DNA from: DATJHM01 sp035493895 | GTDB taxonomy: Bacteria; Chloroflexota; Ktedonobacteria; Ktedonobacterales; Ktedonobacteraceae | Length of the DNA: 5,592 bases | NCBI GenBank assembly: GCA_035493895.1 | Contig: DATJHM010000330.1 | Coordinates: 1-5,592, forward strand | Reading direction: 5' to 3' | Shown here: piece after piece, positions 1 to 4,658 of the stretch | How positions within the stretch are numbered: position 1 is the first letter of the stretch | How the letters are laid out: each line of letters begins with the position of its first letter | Position numbers and translations under genes: made by a program | The notes under the pieces: generated by a model | Told to the model about the DNA's origin: nothing | Database searches by the model: none | The model's input: only the letters and a program-made list of their open reading frames with translations

Positions 1-2
1 CC

Positions 3-77
3 AAAATCAACGCCCTCTCTGCCAGCATCCTTATCCTCAACGCTCATTCAGCACAGGTTTTCTTCAGGGTTGAATAG
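3..77 (+). CDS. possible 3' end of an upstream gene (partial)
   Basis: From base 3 one frame stays open to a TAG at 75-77. It reads as the last 24 residues of a protein, with a hydrophobic stretch (SASILIL) and an ending VFFRVE. Many codons end in C or G, as in the confident genes of this window, and a 9-bp hairpin follows 60 nt downstream. With so few residues no family can be named. The opposite strand also offers an ATG at 45-47 open to the left edge (MSVEDKDAGREG...), but it lacks a good ribosome binding site. Either reading could be right, or neither. Confidence 0.25.
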   Translation, partial: KINALSASILILNAHSAQVFFRVE

Positions 78-109
78 TGTAACTCGATAAACAAATCTTC
101 AAAAAATAC

Positions 110-131
110 AGCTCAAACGTAGCTCAAAACG
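110..131. repeat. short tandem direct repeat (11-bp unit, two copies)
   Basis: AGCTCAAA occurs at 110-117 and again at 121-128, each followed by a C/G/A/T-containing triplet (CGT, ACG), giving an 11-bp period. This is about one helical turn, as protein-binding repeats often have, but two copies of an 8-mer in AT-rich DNA are weak evidence. No function is claimed. Confidence 0.3.
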
Positions 132-136
132 CAGAC

Positions 137-163
137 TATGCCTGTTTTCACGAGACAGGCATA
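137..163 (+). terminator. 9-bp hairpin, possible terminator
   Basis: Perfect 9-bp inverted repeat TATGCCTGT / ACAGGCATA (137-145 and 155-163) with a 9-nt loop. It stands between a possible gene end at 77 and the convergent copper-chaperone gene. The downstream plus-strand sequence (TCTCTC) is pyrimidine-rich but not a clear T-run, so termination is an inference from position. Confidence 0.35.
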
Positions 164-202
164 TCTCTCAAATATCCATGCACATATATTTGCCATTTCG
201 TA

Positions 203-218
203 CTACTATGAATAGTAG
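203..218. repeat. 16-bp dyad CTACTAT-GA-ATAGTAG
   Basis: Perfect 7-bp inverted repeat around a 2-nt centre, followed 2 nt later by AGGAGG (221-226). The form is that of an operator half-site pair. However, no start codon lies within reach of the AGGAGG on the plus strand and no promoter could be assigned. It sits downstream of the minus-strand copper-chaperone gene. Confidence 0.3.
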
Positions 219-257
219 ATAGGAGGGAAAAGAAAAACTAGCTGAAGAACTATTGCT

Positions 258-296
258 GTGTTCTTACCCCTACCCGGTGGATAAGGGTAAGAACAC
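258..296 (-). terminator. 12-bp hairpin downstream of the copper-chaperone gene; palindromic repeat copy A
   Basis: Perfect 12-bp stem GTGTTCTTACCC / GGGTAAGAACAC (258-269 and 285-296) with a 15-nt loop, starting 25 nt after the stop of the minus-strand HMA gene. Read on the minus strand, a T-rich stretch (TTTTTCTTTT) follows only about 20 nt beyond the stem, so it is not a textbook intrinsic terminator. Position and stem strength still make termination or 3'-end protection likely. Its minus-strand core CCACCGGGTAGGGGTA closely matches a second element upstream of the same gene (674-706), so it may belong to a dispersed palindromic repeat family. Confidence 0.6.
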
Positions 297-320
297 GACA
301 AAAAAAAGAAATATGCTCTC

Positions 321-587
321 TTACAGCAGACCGAGCGGCTTACCGGATGTCCTTGGAGCCGGACGGGGCTCTTTCGCAACAGTATAGCCTGCATCATCCA
401 GCGTCGCTTCGATCTGCTCCATAGACAGCTCGCTGGAGTCATAGCGCAGACGAACACTTTTCGTCGGAATATCGGTCGCAACCGTTTCGACGCCCGTCAG
501 AGCACCCAGCGCACCATTGATGGTCCTGACGCAATGCTCACAACTCACATCGGGAACGGAAAGCACGATATCCTGTACATTTGCCAT
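321..587 (-). CDS. copZ: HMA-domain copper chaperone-like protein (CopZ family)
   Basis: An 88-residue soluble protein made almost entirely of one heavy-metal-associated (HMA, ferredoxin-like beta-alpha-beta-beta-alpha-beta) domain. The metal-binding loop DVSCEHC has the two ligand cysteines at residues 16 and 19. It is followed by helix 1 (VRTINGALGAL), the GVETVATD strand turn, a KSVRLRYD strand, and DDAGY at 64-68. Family members bind Cu(I), or other soft metals in MerP-like cases, and pass it to a P-type ATPase or regulator in the cytoplasm. The usual CopZ is about 68-70 residues; this one adds a proline/basic tail of about 18 residues (EPRPAPRTSGKP). The ATG at 587 is preceded by GAGAGGAG at 7-nt spacing. 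No copper ATPase or repressor lies in the window, so Cu specificity is inferred from the family and is not shown by context. Confidence 0.9.
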   Translation of the reverse strand: MANVQDIVLSVPDVSCEHCVRTINGALGALTGVETVATDIPTKSVRLRYDSSELSMEQIEATLDDAGYTVAKEPRPAPRTSGKPLGLL

Positions 588-673
588 TTTCTGGCTCCTC
601 TCTTACTTCTCTTACCTACTACCTGCCAGGTTCTAGCACAAGAAGAACTCTTCAATTCCTGCATCTCTCTGGC

Positions 674-706
674 ATTCTTTCCCCACCCACCTGGGAGGGG
701 TATAGA
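674..706. repeat. GC-rich imperfect palindrome, repeat copy B
   Basis: The plus-strand core CCCCACCCACCTGGGAGGGG can fold with CCCC pairing GGGG, then an ACCCA/TGGGA-type inner helix with mismatches. Its segment CCACCTGGGAGGGGTA matches 14 of 16 bases of copy A as read on the minus strand (within 258-296), and both begin with TTCTT just before the palindrome. The two copies flank the HMA gene in opposite orientation. Copy B would lie in that gene's 5' leader if the promoter at 710-738 is right. Confidence 0.45.
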
Positions 707-709
707 GAA

Positions 710-738
710 AATATAACACATCTCTATCACAGAAGCAA
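710..738 (-). promoter_or_regulatory. sigma70-like promoter candidate for the HMA gene
   Basis: On the minus strand, TTGCTT (733-738) and TATATT (710-715) are separated by exactly 17 nt. The -10 matches consensus at 5 of 6 positions, the -35 only at 3 of 6. Transcription would begin around 703 and run immediately into the GC-rich palindrome at 674-706, leaving a 5' leader of about 115 nt before the ATG at 587. Confidence 0.35.
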
Positions 739-947
739 GAGACAATGCTTTTTGCTGCGATTCGACTTGCCCGATGAACCGTTTTTGTGGTTCACTGATA
801 AGCGGACGAATACCTATCGCACCGACCCATTCGCCCGGTTTCCTCTCTCTGCGGGTATTCGCGAGACACTATCTCAGCTTGTCACGTGCAACGATGTGCG
901 CAACCCGTCCATATGGTGCAAGGAATGACTATCCTGACACAAACACG

Positions 948-966
948 GCTGGTTGCCAGCATTTTT
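948..966 (+). terminator. weak intrinsic-terminator-like hairpin in the operon leader
   Basis: GCTGG and CCAGC (5 bp, 948-952 and 956-960) around TTG, then ATTTTT. The shape is that of a minimal intrinsic terminator or attenuator 70 nt before the Tm-1-like start codon. The stem is short, so chance is a real alternative. Confidence 0.2.
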
Positions 967-1035
967 GCGCGAAAAAAAATGTAAACCGTATTCAATGGCG
1001 AATGCCAAACACAGTGAAAGAGGTGAGAGTTTTCT

Positions 1036-2277
1036 ATGCCGACAGTTGTACTCCTCGGAACGCTCGATACCAAAGGGATCGAGTATGACTATCTCCGTAC
1101 TCAGGTACAAAAAGCGGGCTGCGACGTTCTCATGATCGACGCAGGCAGCAAAGGCGAACCGCTCACGCACGCTGACATCAGCAGCAGAGAGGTCGCGCAG
1201 GCGGTGGGCGCTGACGTGGGCCAATTGAGTATCGCCGGAGATCGTGGGAACGCCGTCGAGACGATGGCCAGGGGCGCAAGCGTGATTGTCCAGAATCTCT
1301 TTCAGCAAGGACGCCTGCATGGCATTCTTGGTCTTGGCGGCTCTGGTGGCTCTTCGCTCATCACTCAGGCGATGCGCGCCCTCCCCATCGGCGTCCCCAA
1401 GCTGGTCGTCTCCACGATGGCCTCGGGGGACACTCGTCCCTACGTGGGCGCTGTCGATATCACGATGACCTATTCTGTCGTCGATATCGCTGGCATTAAC
1501 CGCATCTCAGAACAAATTCTGGGCAATGCTGCCGCAGCGATCGCAGGCATGGCCCGTAATTATGCCGAGTTTCATCCCAACACCGCGAGCAAACCGCTGA
1601 TCGGCATGACGATGTTCGGCGTTACGACCCCCTGTGTCACAGAGGCGCGCAAGTATCTGGAGCAGCACGGCTACGAGACCCTGGTCTTTCATGCAACCGG
1701 TGCCGGTGGTCAATCGATGGAAGCGCTGGTCAATGGCGGTTTCCTGGTCGGGGTCCTGGATAGCACAACCACTGAACTGGCCGATGAGCTGGTCGGCGGC
1801 GTCCTGACGGCTGGCCCGGATCGTCTGGAGGCGGCGGGCAAACGTGGCATACCACAGGTTGTCTCGCTCGGCGCTCTCGATATGGTGAACTTCGGCCCCA
1901 TAGAGACGGTCCCTGAGAAGTTTCGCCAGCGCAATCTGTACAAGCATAACGCGACCGTCACCTTGATGCGCACCACGGTCGAGGAAAATATCGAGCTTGG
2001 CAAAATTATTGCCCGCAAGCTGAACATGGCCACGGGACCGGTAGCACTCTTTATCCCTCTGCGTGGCGTCTCTATGATTGACACAAAGGGCGCTGCTTTC
2101 TACGATCCAGAGGCAGATCGCGCCCTGATTGATACGTTAAAGGCCGGGCTACAGGCTCATATCGAACTGCACGAATTGGATATGGATATCAATGATCCCC
2201 GCTTCGCTCAGGCTATGGCCAGCCGCCTGGATGAATACCTACTGCCCACGAAGCAGGCACATCAGGAGAACATGTGA
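1036..2277 (+). CDS. UPF0261 / Tm-1-like ATP-binding domain protein
   Basis: A 413-residue protein, about the normal full length for the bacterial UPF0261 family (related to the N-terminal part of plant Tm-1, which binds ATP). Visible landmarks are LGTLDTKG (7-14) at the first strand, the glycine-rich loop GLGGSGGSS (99-107), STMASGDTRPYVG (127-139), GMTMFGVTTPCV (190-201) starting the second Rossmann-like half, FHATGAGGQSMEALV (218-232), LDSTTTELADELVGGVL (241-257), and IPLRGVSMID with FYDPEAD near the C terminus. The two-lobed layout fits nucleotide or phosphate binding, but the reaction is not established to my knowledge. The ATG at 1036 follows GAGGTGA (1020-1026) at 9-nt spacing. The stop overlaps the next start by one base, implying coupled translation with the TIM-barrel partner. 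There is no signal peptide, so it should be cytoplasmic. Family assignment is firm; function is unknown. Confidence 0.93.
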   Translation: MPTVVLLGTLDTKGIEYDYLRTQVQKAGCDVLMIDAGSKGEPLTHADISSREVAQAVGADVGQLSIAGDRGNAVETMARGASVIVQNLFQQGRLHGILGLGGSGGSSLITQAMRALPIGVPKLVVSTMASGDTRPYVGAVDITMTYSVVDIAGINRISEQILGNAAAAIAGMARNYAEFHPNTASKPLIGMTMFGVTTPCVTEARKYLEQHGYETLVFHATGAGGQSMEALVNGGFLVGVLDSTTTELADELVGGVLTAGPDRLEAAGKRGIPQVVSLGALDMVNFGPIETVPEKFRQRNLYKHNATVTLMRTTVEENIELGKIIARKLNMATGPVALFIPLRGVSMIDTKGAAFYDPEADRALIDTLKAGLQAHIELHELDMDINDPRFAQAMASRLDEYLLPTKQAHQENM

Positions 2278-3107
2278 TGAATAGAACTGAAGCATTAACG
2301 AAACTACGCAATACCGTACAGGGCGGTGGCGTGATTATTGGGGCTGGCGCAGGCACCGGTCTCTCGGCCAAATGCGTCGAAGCTGGCGGCGTTGATCTGA
2401 TTATTATCTACAACTCCGGACGCTACCGCATGGCGGGCCGTGGCTCACTGGCAGGACTCATGCCCTATGGCGATGCCAATGCAATCGTCGTCGATATGGC
2501 TCGCGAGGTCCTGCCTATCGTCAAGCAGACACCAGTGCTTGCTGGCGTGTGCGGAACCGATCCCTTCCGCCTCATGCCGTATTTCCTCAAACAGTTGAAG
2601 GAGATGGGCTTCTCTGGCGTGCAGAACTTCCCTACGGTTGGCCTCATTGATGGCACGTTCCGTCAGAATCTTGAGGAGACCGGTATGGGCTTTGATCTGG
2701 AAGTCGAGATGGTTCACACAGCCCATGAACTCGATCTGCTCACTGCGCCTTACGTGTTCAATCCCGATGAGGCACGCGCGATGACGCAGGCAGGTGCCGA
2801 TGTTCTGGTACCGCATATGGGACTGACGACCAAGGGGTCCATCGGCGCGCAGACGGCTTTGACGCTGGATCAATGCGTGGAGCGCATTCAGGCGATCTAT
2901 GATGCCGCCAGCGCGATCAATCCCGATATTCTGGTACTCTGCCACGGCGGCCCCATCGCCGAGCCCGAGGATGCAAGCTATATCCTGGCGCGCACACGTG
3001 GCATCGTCGGATTTTTCGGCGCATCCAGCATGGAACGCCTCCCCACAGAGGTCGCGATGACCGAGAATACGCGACGCTTCAAGAAGATTCAACCCGCGAA
3101 AAAGTAG
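2277..3107 (+). CDS. TIM-barrel protein, phosphoenolpyruvate hydrolase-like family
   Basis: A 276-residue single-domain protein of the TIM-barrel family once named 'TIM-barrel signal transduction protein' and now often annotated as phosphoenolpyruvate hydrolase-like. Supporting segments are GAGAGTGLSAKCVEAGGVD (22-40), IYNSGRYRMAGRGSLAGLMP (44-63), AGVCGTDPF (89-97), GVQNFPTVGLIDG (114-126), PHMGLTTKGSIG (179-190), LCHGGPIAEPED (221-232) and GFFGASSMERLPTE (245-258). These are beta-strand-end loops where a phosphorylated or carboxylated ligand would sit. The start chosen is ATG 2277, sharing its A with the TGA of the previous gene, with AGGAG at 2264-2268 and 8-nt spacing; GTG 2274 is the alternative, adding one residue. 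Bacterial members commonly sit beside UPF0261 genes, and plant Tm-1 fuses the two. The name reflects homology, and PEP hydrolysis is not demonstrated by this sequence. Confidence 0.92.
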   Translation: MNRTEALTKLRNTVQGGGVIIGAGAGTGLSAKCVEAGGVDLIIIYNSGRYRMAGRGSLAGLMPYGDANAIVVDMAREVLPIVKQTPVLAGVCGTDPFRLMPYFLKQLKEMGFSGVQNFPTVGLIDGTFRQNLEETGMGFDLEVEMVHTAHELDLLTAPYVFNPDEARAMTQAGADVLVPHMGLTTKGSIGAQTALTLDQCVERIQAIYDAASAINPDILVLCHGGPIAEPEDASYILARTRGIVGFFGASSMERLPTEVAMTENTRRFKKIQPAKK

Positions 3108-3142
3108 TCTGGCAAGAGCTTGAGAGAAAAGGAGAAAGACAC

Positions 3143-3574
3143 ATGACACAACAGCAGATCGACCCGCAAACCGTCCCAACGCATGCCTTCGATTGGGGTA
3201 TTATCAAATGGTTCGTGAGCCCCGACCAGACTCCACAGGCCAATCTGACCATTGGCGAGGTGATATTGCTCCCAGGCAAGGGTCACGATCGCCATAACCA
3301 TCCCGAATCTGAAGAGGTCCTCTACGTTCTCTCGGGCGAGGGTATGCAGATGCTGAACGACAATGAGCCATTCCCCATCAAACCCGGCGACGCTATCTAT
3401 GTGCCGATCGGACAATTCCACTCAACGCTCAATACCGGCTGGGCCCCTTTGCGCTTGCTGGCCATCTACAATCCCGGCGGCGCTGAGAAAGGTCTCACGA
3501 CCCTTCCCGATTATCGCGAAATTCCCGCAGGTGAAATTCCCACGCTGGTCAGTCCGAGCAAAACACAAAAGTAA
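3143..3574 (+). CDS. small cupin-domain protein
   Basis: A 143-residue single-domain cupin (conserved beta-barrel). Motif 1 reads HDRHNHPESEEVLYVLSGEG, giving metal ligands His51 and His53 plus Glu57 or Glu58. Motif 2 is a perfect G-x5-P-x-G-x2-H-x3-N (GDAIYVPIGQFHSTLN, 82-97), giving the third histidine His93. All ligands for a divalent metal are present, so it may be an enzyme (dioxygenase, isomerase or decarboxylase type) or a metabolite sensor; sequence alone does not decide. The ATG at 3143 has AAGGAG (3129-3134) at 8-nt spacing. It lies 35 nt after the TIM-barrel gene on the same strand and is followed by a terminator, so it is the last gene of a three-gene operon. This suggests it acts on, or protects, a substrate or product of the other two. 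Confidence 0.92.
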   Translation: MTQQQIDPQTVPTHAFDWGIIKWFVSPDQTPQANLTIGEVILLPGKGHDRHNHPESEEVLYVLSGEGMQMLNDNEPFPIKPGDAIYVPIGQFHSTLNTGWAPLRLLAIYNPGGAEKGLTTLPDYREIPAGEIPTLVSPSKTQK

Positions 3575-3579
3575 AGAAA

Positions 3580-3609
3580 ATGGCCCTGTCTCCGTTCAGA
3601 CAGGGCCAT
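3580..3609. terminator. bidirectional intrinsic terminator
   Basis: Perfect 12-bp stem ATGGCCCTGTCT / AGACAGGGCCAT (3580-3591 and 3598-3609) with a 6-nt loop, 5 nt after the cupin stop. On the plus strand a run of seven T follows after a short gap (3624-3630). On the minus strand the stem is followed directly by TTTTCTTTACTTTT, a good U-tract for the convergent gene ending at 3633. It therefore probably ends both transcripts. Confidence 0.85.
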
Positions 3610-3632
3610 CATTATGCCTACGATTTTTTTAT

Positions 3633-3896
3633 CTATACACAGGCCGTACGAACGATCTCAACCGAGGTACCACGAACAGGCTGCGCGTTGTGTGTTGCGC
3701 TACAATCAAGGCACAACGCGGTGATCCTTATCGTGTGGTGCTCTCGCAAATGGCAGAGCTGCACCTTTTCTTTTGTCCATCCGCAGAGTGTGCAGTGCTG
3801 TTTGCTAGCGCCGATCGGACCGAAAGACGACTTACGCAGACCCAGAATCAAACAGATAACACCGATTACGAAGAAACAGAAGAGGAAGAATTGCAT
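3633..3896 (-). CDS. small membrane protein with CxxC...CxxC zinc-ribbon-like module
   Basis: An 87-residue protein. The start at ATG 3896 is set by an ideal AAGGAGGTG (3901-3909) 4-5 nt upstream; the longer in-frame reading from 3917 has no such signal. Residues 3-20 (FFLFCFFVIGVICLILGL) form a single strongly hydrophobic helix followed by RK, so an N-terminal membrane anchor or uncleaved signal is likely. Then come CTLC (35-38) and CLDC (62-65), with another Cys48, two adjacent histidines (53-54) and basic residues between, the layout of a small zinc ribbon or similar metal-binding knuckle. No named family is recognised. It converges on the cupin operon and shares its terminator. Possible roles are a membrane-tethered metal-binding or interaction protein; these are inferences from architecture only. 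Confidence 0.7.
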   Translation of the reverse strand: MQFFLFCFFVIGVICLILGLRKSSFGPIGASKQHCTLCGWTKEKVQLCHLREHHTIRITALCLDCSATHNAQPVRGTSVEIVRTACV

Positions 3897-3909
3897 AGAG
3901 CACCTCCTT

Positions 3910-4263
3910 GATCGCAAGAAAGATTTCGTACCTTCCTACAGTACTATTCTTTTTCTTGAGCTCAAATCCGGCAATTTCTCGCAGATGCAGCGCAGAATCG
4001 ACCTATCGTCCTGATGACGATTCGTCCTCATCAATAGACGCCGAATGCGACGAGAAAAAGAACTTTTTGTGTGTGTGAGCGCGCTTGTGTATTGCGCATG
4101 AATAGGTATCCGGCCCGCAGGCGGGATCTACTCTTAGATAAACTCTTACAGGTGAGATTCTACTACTAAGAAGAACATAGATTTTCCTTCCACTCATTGG
4201 GTACGACACTACGTTGTAAGTAAAGGCTGGAAACGTTATTCCCGTATTTTCTGCTGTCCGTTG
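3910..4263. other. intergenic region, possible dispersed repeat or decayed sequence
   Basis: No convincing gene. A minus-strand frame at 4003-4209 is open for 68 codons from GTG, but has no ribosome binding site and a low-complexity translation (KRAHTHKKFFFSSHS...SIDEDESSS). The DNA shows repeat-like structure: an ATCGTC/GACGAT hairpin (4005-4021), AAAAAG-AA-CTTTTT (4055-4068), a GT-rich tract (from 4068), a CCCGC/GCGGG palindrome (about 4114-4125), and a 12-bp-spaced direct repeat of ACTCTTA (4130 and 4142). It resembles a non-coding palindromic repeat more than a gene. Confidence 0.4.
3946..3974 (-). promoter_or_regulatory. weak promoter candidate for the zinc-ribbon membrane protein
   Basis: On the minus strand TTGCCG (3969-3974, 4 of 6 to the -35 consensus) and AAGAAT (3946-3951, 4 of 6 to the -10 consensus) are 17 nt apart. 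The start codon at 3896 would lie about 40-45 nt after the predicted transcription start. The match is modest and could be chance in AT-rich DNA. Confidence 0.2.
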
Positions 4264-4389
4264 TTACCGTATACCAGCAATAAATCTCGGTTCTCCACCA
4301 TCACCGCGTAGGTACAGGGAAGGAAACATCATCGAGGCAGAGAGTGCACAACTGAGCCAGACTGTAGCTTGATTGCTATGGTTTTTCAT
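4264..4389 (-). CDS. small 41-residue protein, unrecognised
   Basis: A 42-codon frame from ATG 4389 to TAA 4264-4266. It is short but carries full expression signals: AAGGAG (4397-4402) at exactly 7-nt spacing, and a good promoter candidate 60 nt upstream on the same strand (4446-4474). The product begins MKNHSNQATVW, then has a mildly hydrophobic stretch (VWLSCALSASMM to LYL, residues 10-27), and ends with a polar tail rich in Gly and Arg (RGDGGEPRFIAGIR). That pattern would suit a small membrane-associated or secreted peptide, but the helix is short and contains a proline (P23). No family is recognised. It is transcribed divergently from the coiled-coil/CapA operon. It might instead be a leader peptide or a chance frame behind real signals. 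Confidence 0.45.
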   Translation of the reverse strand: MKNHSNQATVWLSCALSASMMFPSLYLRGDGGEPRFIAGIR

Positions 4390-4445
4390 TGTGCATCTCC
4401 TTTCCAAATTCCATGAGGGTGTGTCTTTTTTTTACTAACAAAATA

Positions 4446-4474
4446 AGTGTAACATTACTCTGCCCGATTTTCAA
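4446..4474 (-). promoter_or_regulatory. sigma70-like promoter for the 41-residue small gene
   Basis: On the minus strand TTGAAA (4469-4474, 5 of 6) and TACACT (4446-4451, 4 of 6) are separated by 17 nt. Transcription would start near 4439, giving a leader of about 50 nt that includes the AAGGAG before ATG 4389. Confidence 0.5.
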
Positions 4475-4559
4475 GGATTTCCAGCATCAATTCAGACTAT
4501 TTTAGCAATCTATTACGAAAATCGTTACGCTACGTCACATTCATCATACATAGCTGTGA

Positions 4560-4588
4560 TTGCAGTCAAAAAGACCACGCCGTATACT
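4560..4588 (+). promoter_or_regulatory. sigma70-like promoter for the coiled-coil/CapA operon
   Basis: TTGCAG (4560-4565, 3 of 6) and TATACT (4583-4588, 5 of 6) with a 17-nt spacer. The predicted start, about 4595, falls inside the palindrome at 4589-4608. The first gene begins 64 nt further on. Confidence 0.45.
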
Positions 4589-4608
4589 TGTTTATTGGAG
4601 AATAAACA
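4589..4608. promoter_or_regulatory. 20-bp dyad, operator candidate
   Basis: Perfect 8-bp inverted repeat TGTTTATT-GGAG-AATAAACA directly abutting the -10 hexamer at 4583-4588 and spanning the predicted transcription start. This is where a dimeric repressor would block initiation. As RNA it would be a weak AU-rich hairpin, so DNA binding is the likelier role. No regulator gene is visible in the window. Confidence 0.5.
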
Positions 4609-4658
4609 CTCACGTAAGCAGTAGCCATCTACACAATATCAGCGAGGAGATGAAGAAT

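Larger units (their letters stand above)
588..1035. other. 448-nt intergenic region between divergent genes; possible structured leader
   Basis: Between the HMA gene (leftward) and the Tm-1-like operon (rightward) I see no convincing gene. Open frames here have no ribosome binding site and an unnatural composition. Besides repeat B and the minus-strand promoter candidate, the plus strand holds a TGAACC/GGTTCA hairpin (775-780/789-794), an 8-bp inverted repeat CGAATACC/GGTATTCG (807-814/854-861) enclosing a smaller ACCG/CGGT pair, and a small GCTGG-TTG-CCAGC hairpin followed by A and five T (948-966). I could not identify a plus-strand promoter with confidence. Confidence 0.5.
4390..4658. other. 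divergent regulatory region between two small genes
   Basis: About 270 nt separate the 41-residue gene (leftward) from the coiled-coil/CapA operon (rightward). It contains the two opposed promoter candidates (4446-4474 and 4560-4588), the operator-like dyad (4589-4608), both ribosome binding sites, and a run of eight T at 4426-4433. The roughly 85 nt between the promoters (4475-4559) is AT-rich with no gene or clear repeat visible. Confidence 0.5.

Noticed and set aside
712..717. Plus-strand TATAAC as a -10 element for the Tm-1-like operon
   Set aside because: It matches the -10 consensus well, but the upstream 16-18 nt position offers nothing like a -35, and it would give a leader of more than 300 nt. 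The same bases make a better minus-strand promoter.
206..745. Short frames containing PPGRGK- or PGGWGK-like peptides on both strands
   Set aside because: These similar peptides come from translating the two palindromic DNA elements. The similarity is at DNA level and is reported as a repeat.
874..1320. Minus-strand open frame of 148 codons across the start of the Tm-1-like gene
   Set aside because: It covers the 5' end of a confident gene and its leader in antisense, with no start signal and an unnatural composition.
2445..3179. Minus-strand open frame of 244 codons opposite the TIM-barrel gene
   Set aside because: It is antisense to a gene with a clear family match, has no ribosome binding site, and its translation is rich in His, Cys and Arg with no recognisable domain. 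It is a shadow of the codon pattern of the real gene.
3363..4014. Plus-strand frames (3363-3911 and 3580-4014) through the cupin end, the terminator and the zinc-ribbon gene
   Set aside because: They read through a strong intrinsic terminator and oppose a gene with an ideal ribosome binding site; no domain is recognisable.
4426..4433. Run of eight T as an intrinsic terminator
   Set aside because: No stable hairpin precedes it on the plus strand and no plus-strand gene ends nearby.
4560..4658. N-terminal extension of the coiled-coil protein from a TTG at 4560
   Set aside because: The extension would overlap the promoter candidate and the dyad, is compositionally unlike the rest, and lacks a ribosome binding site, whereas ATG 4659 has GAGGAG at good spacing.
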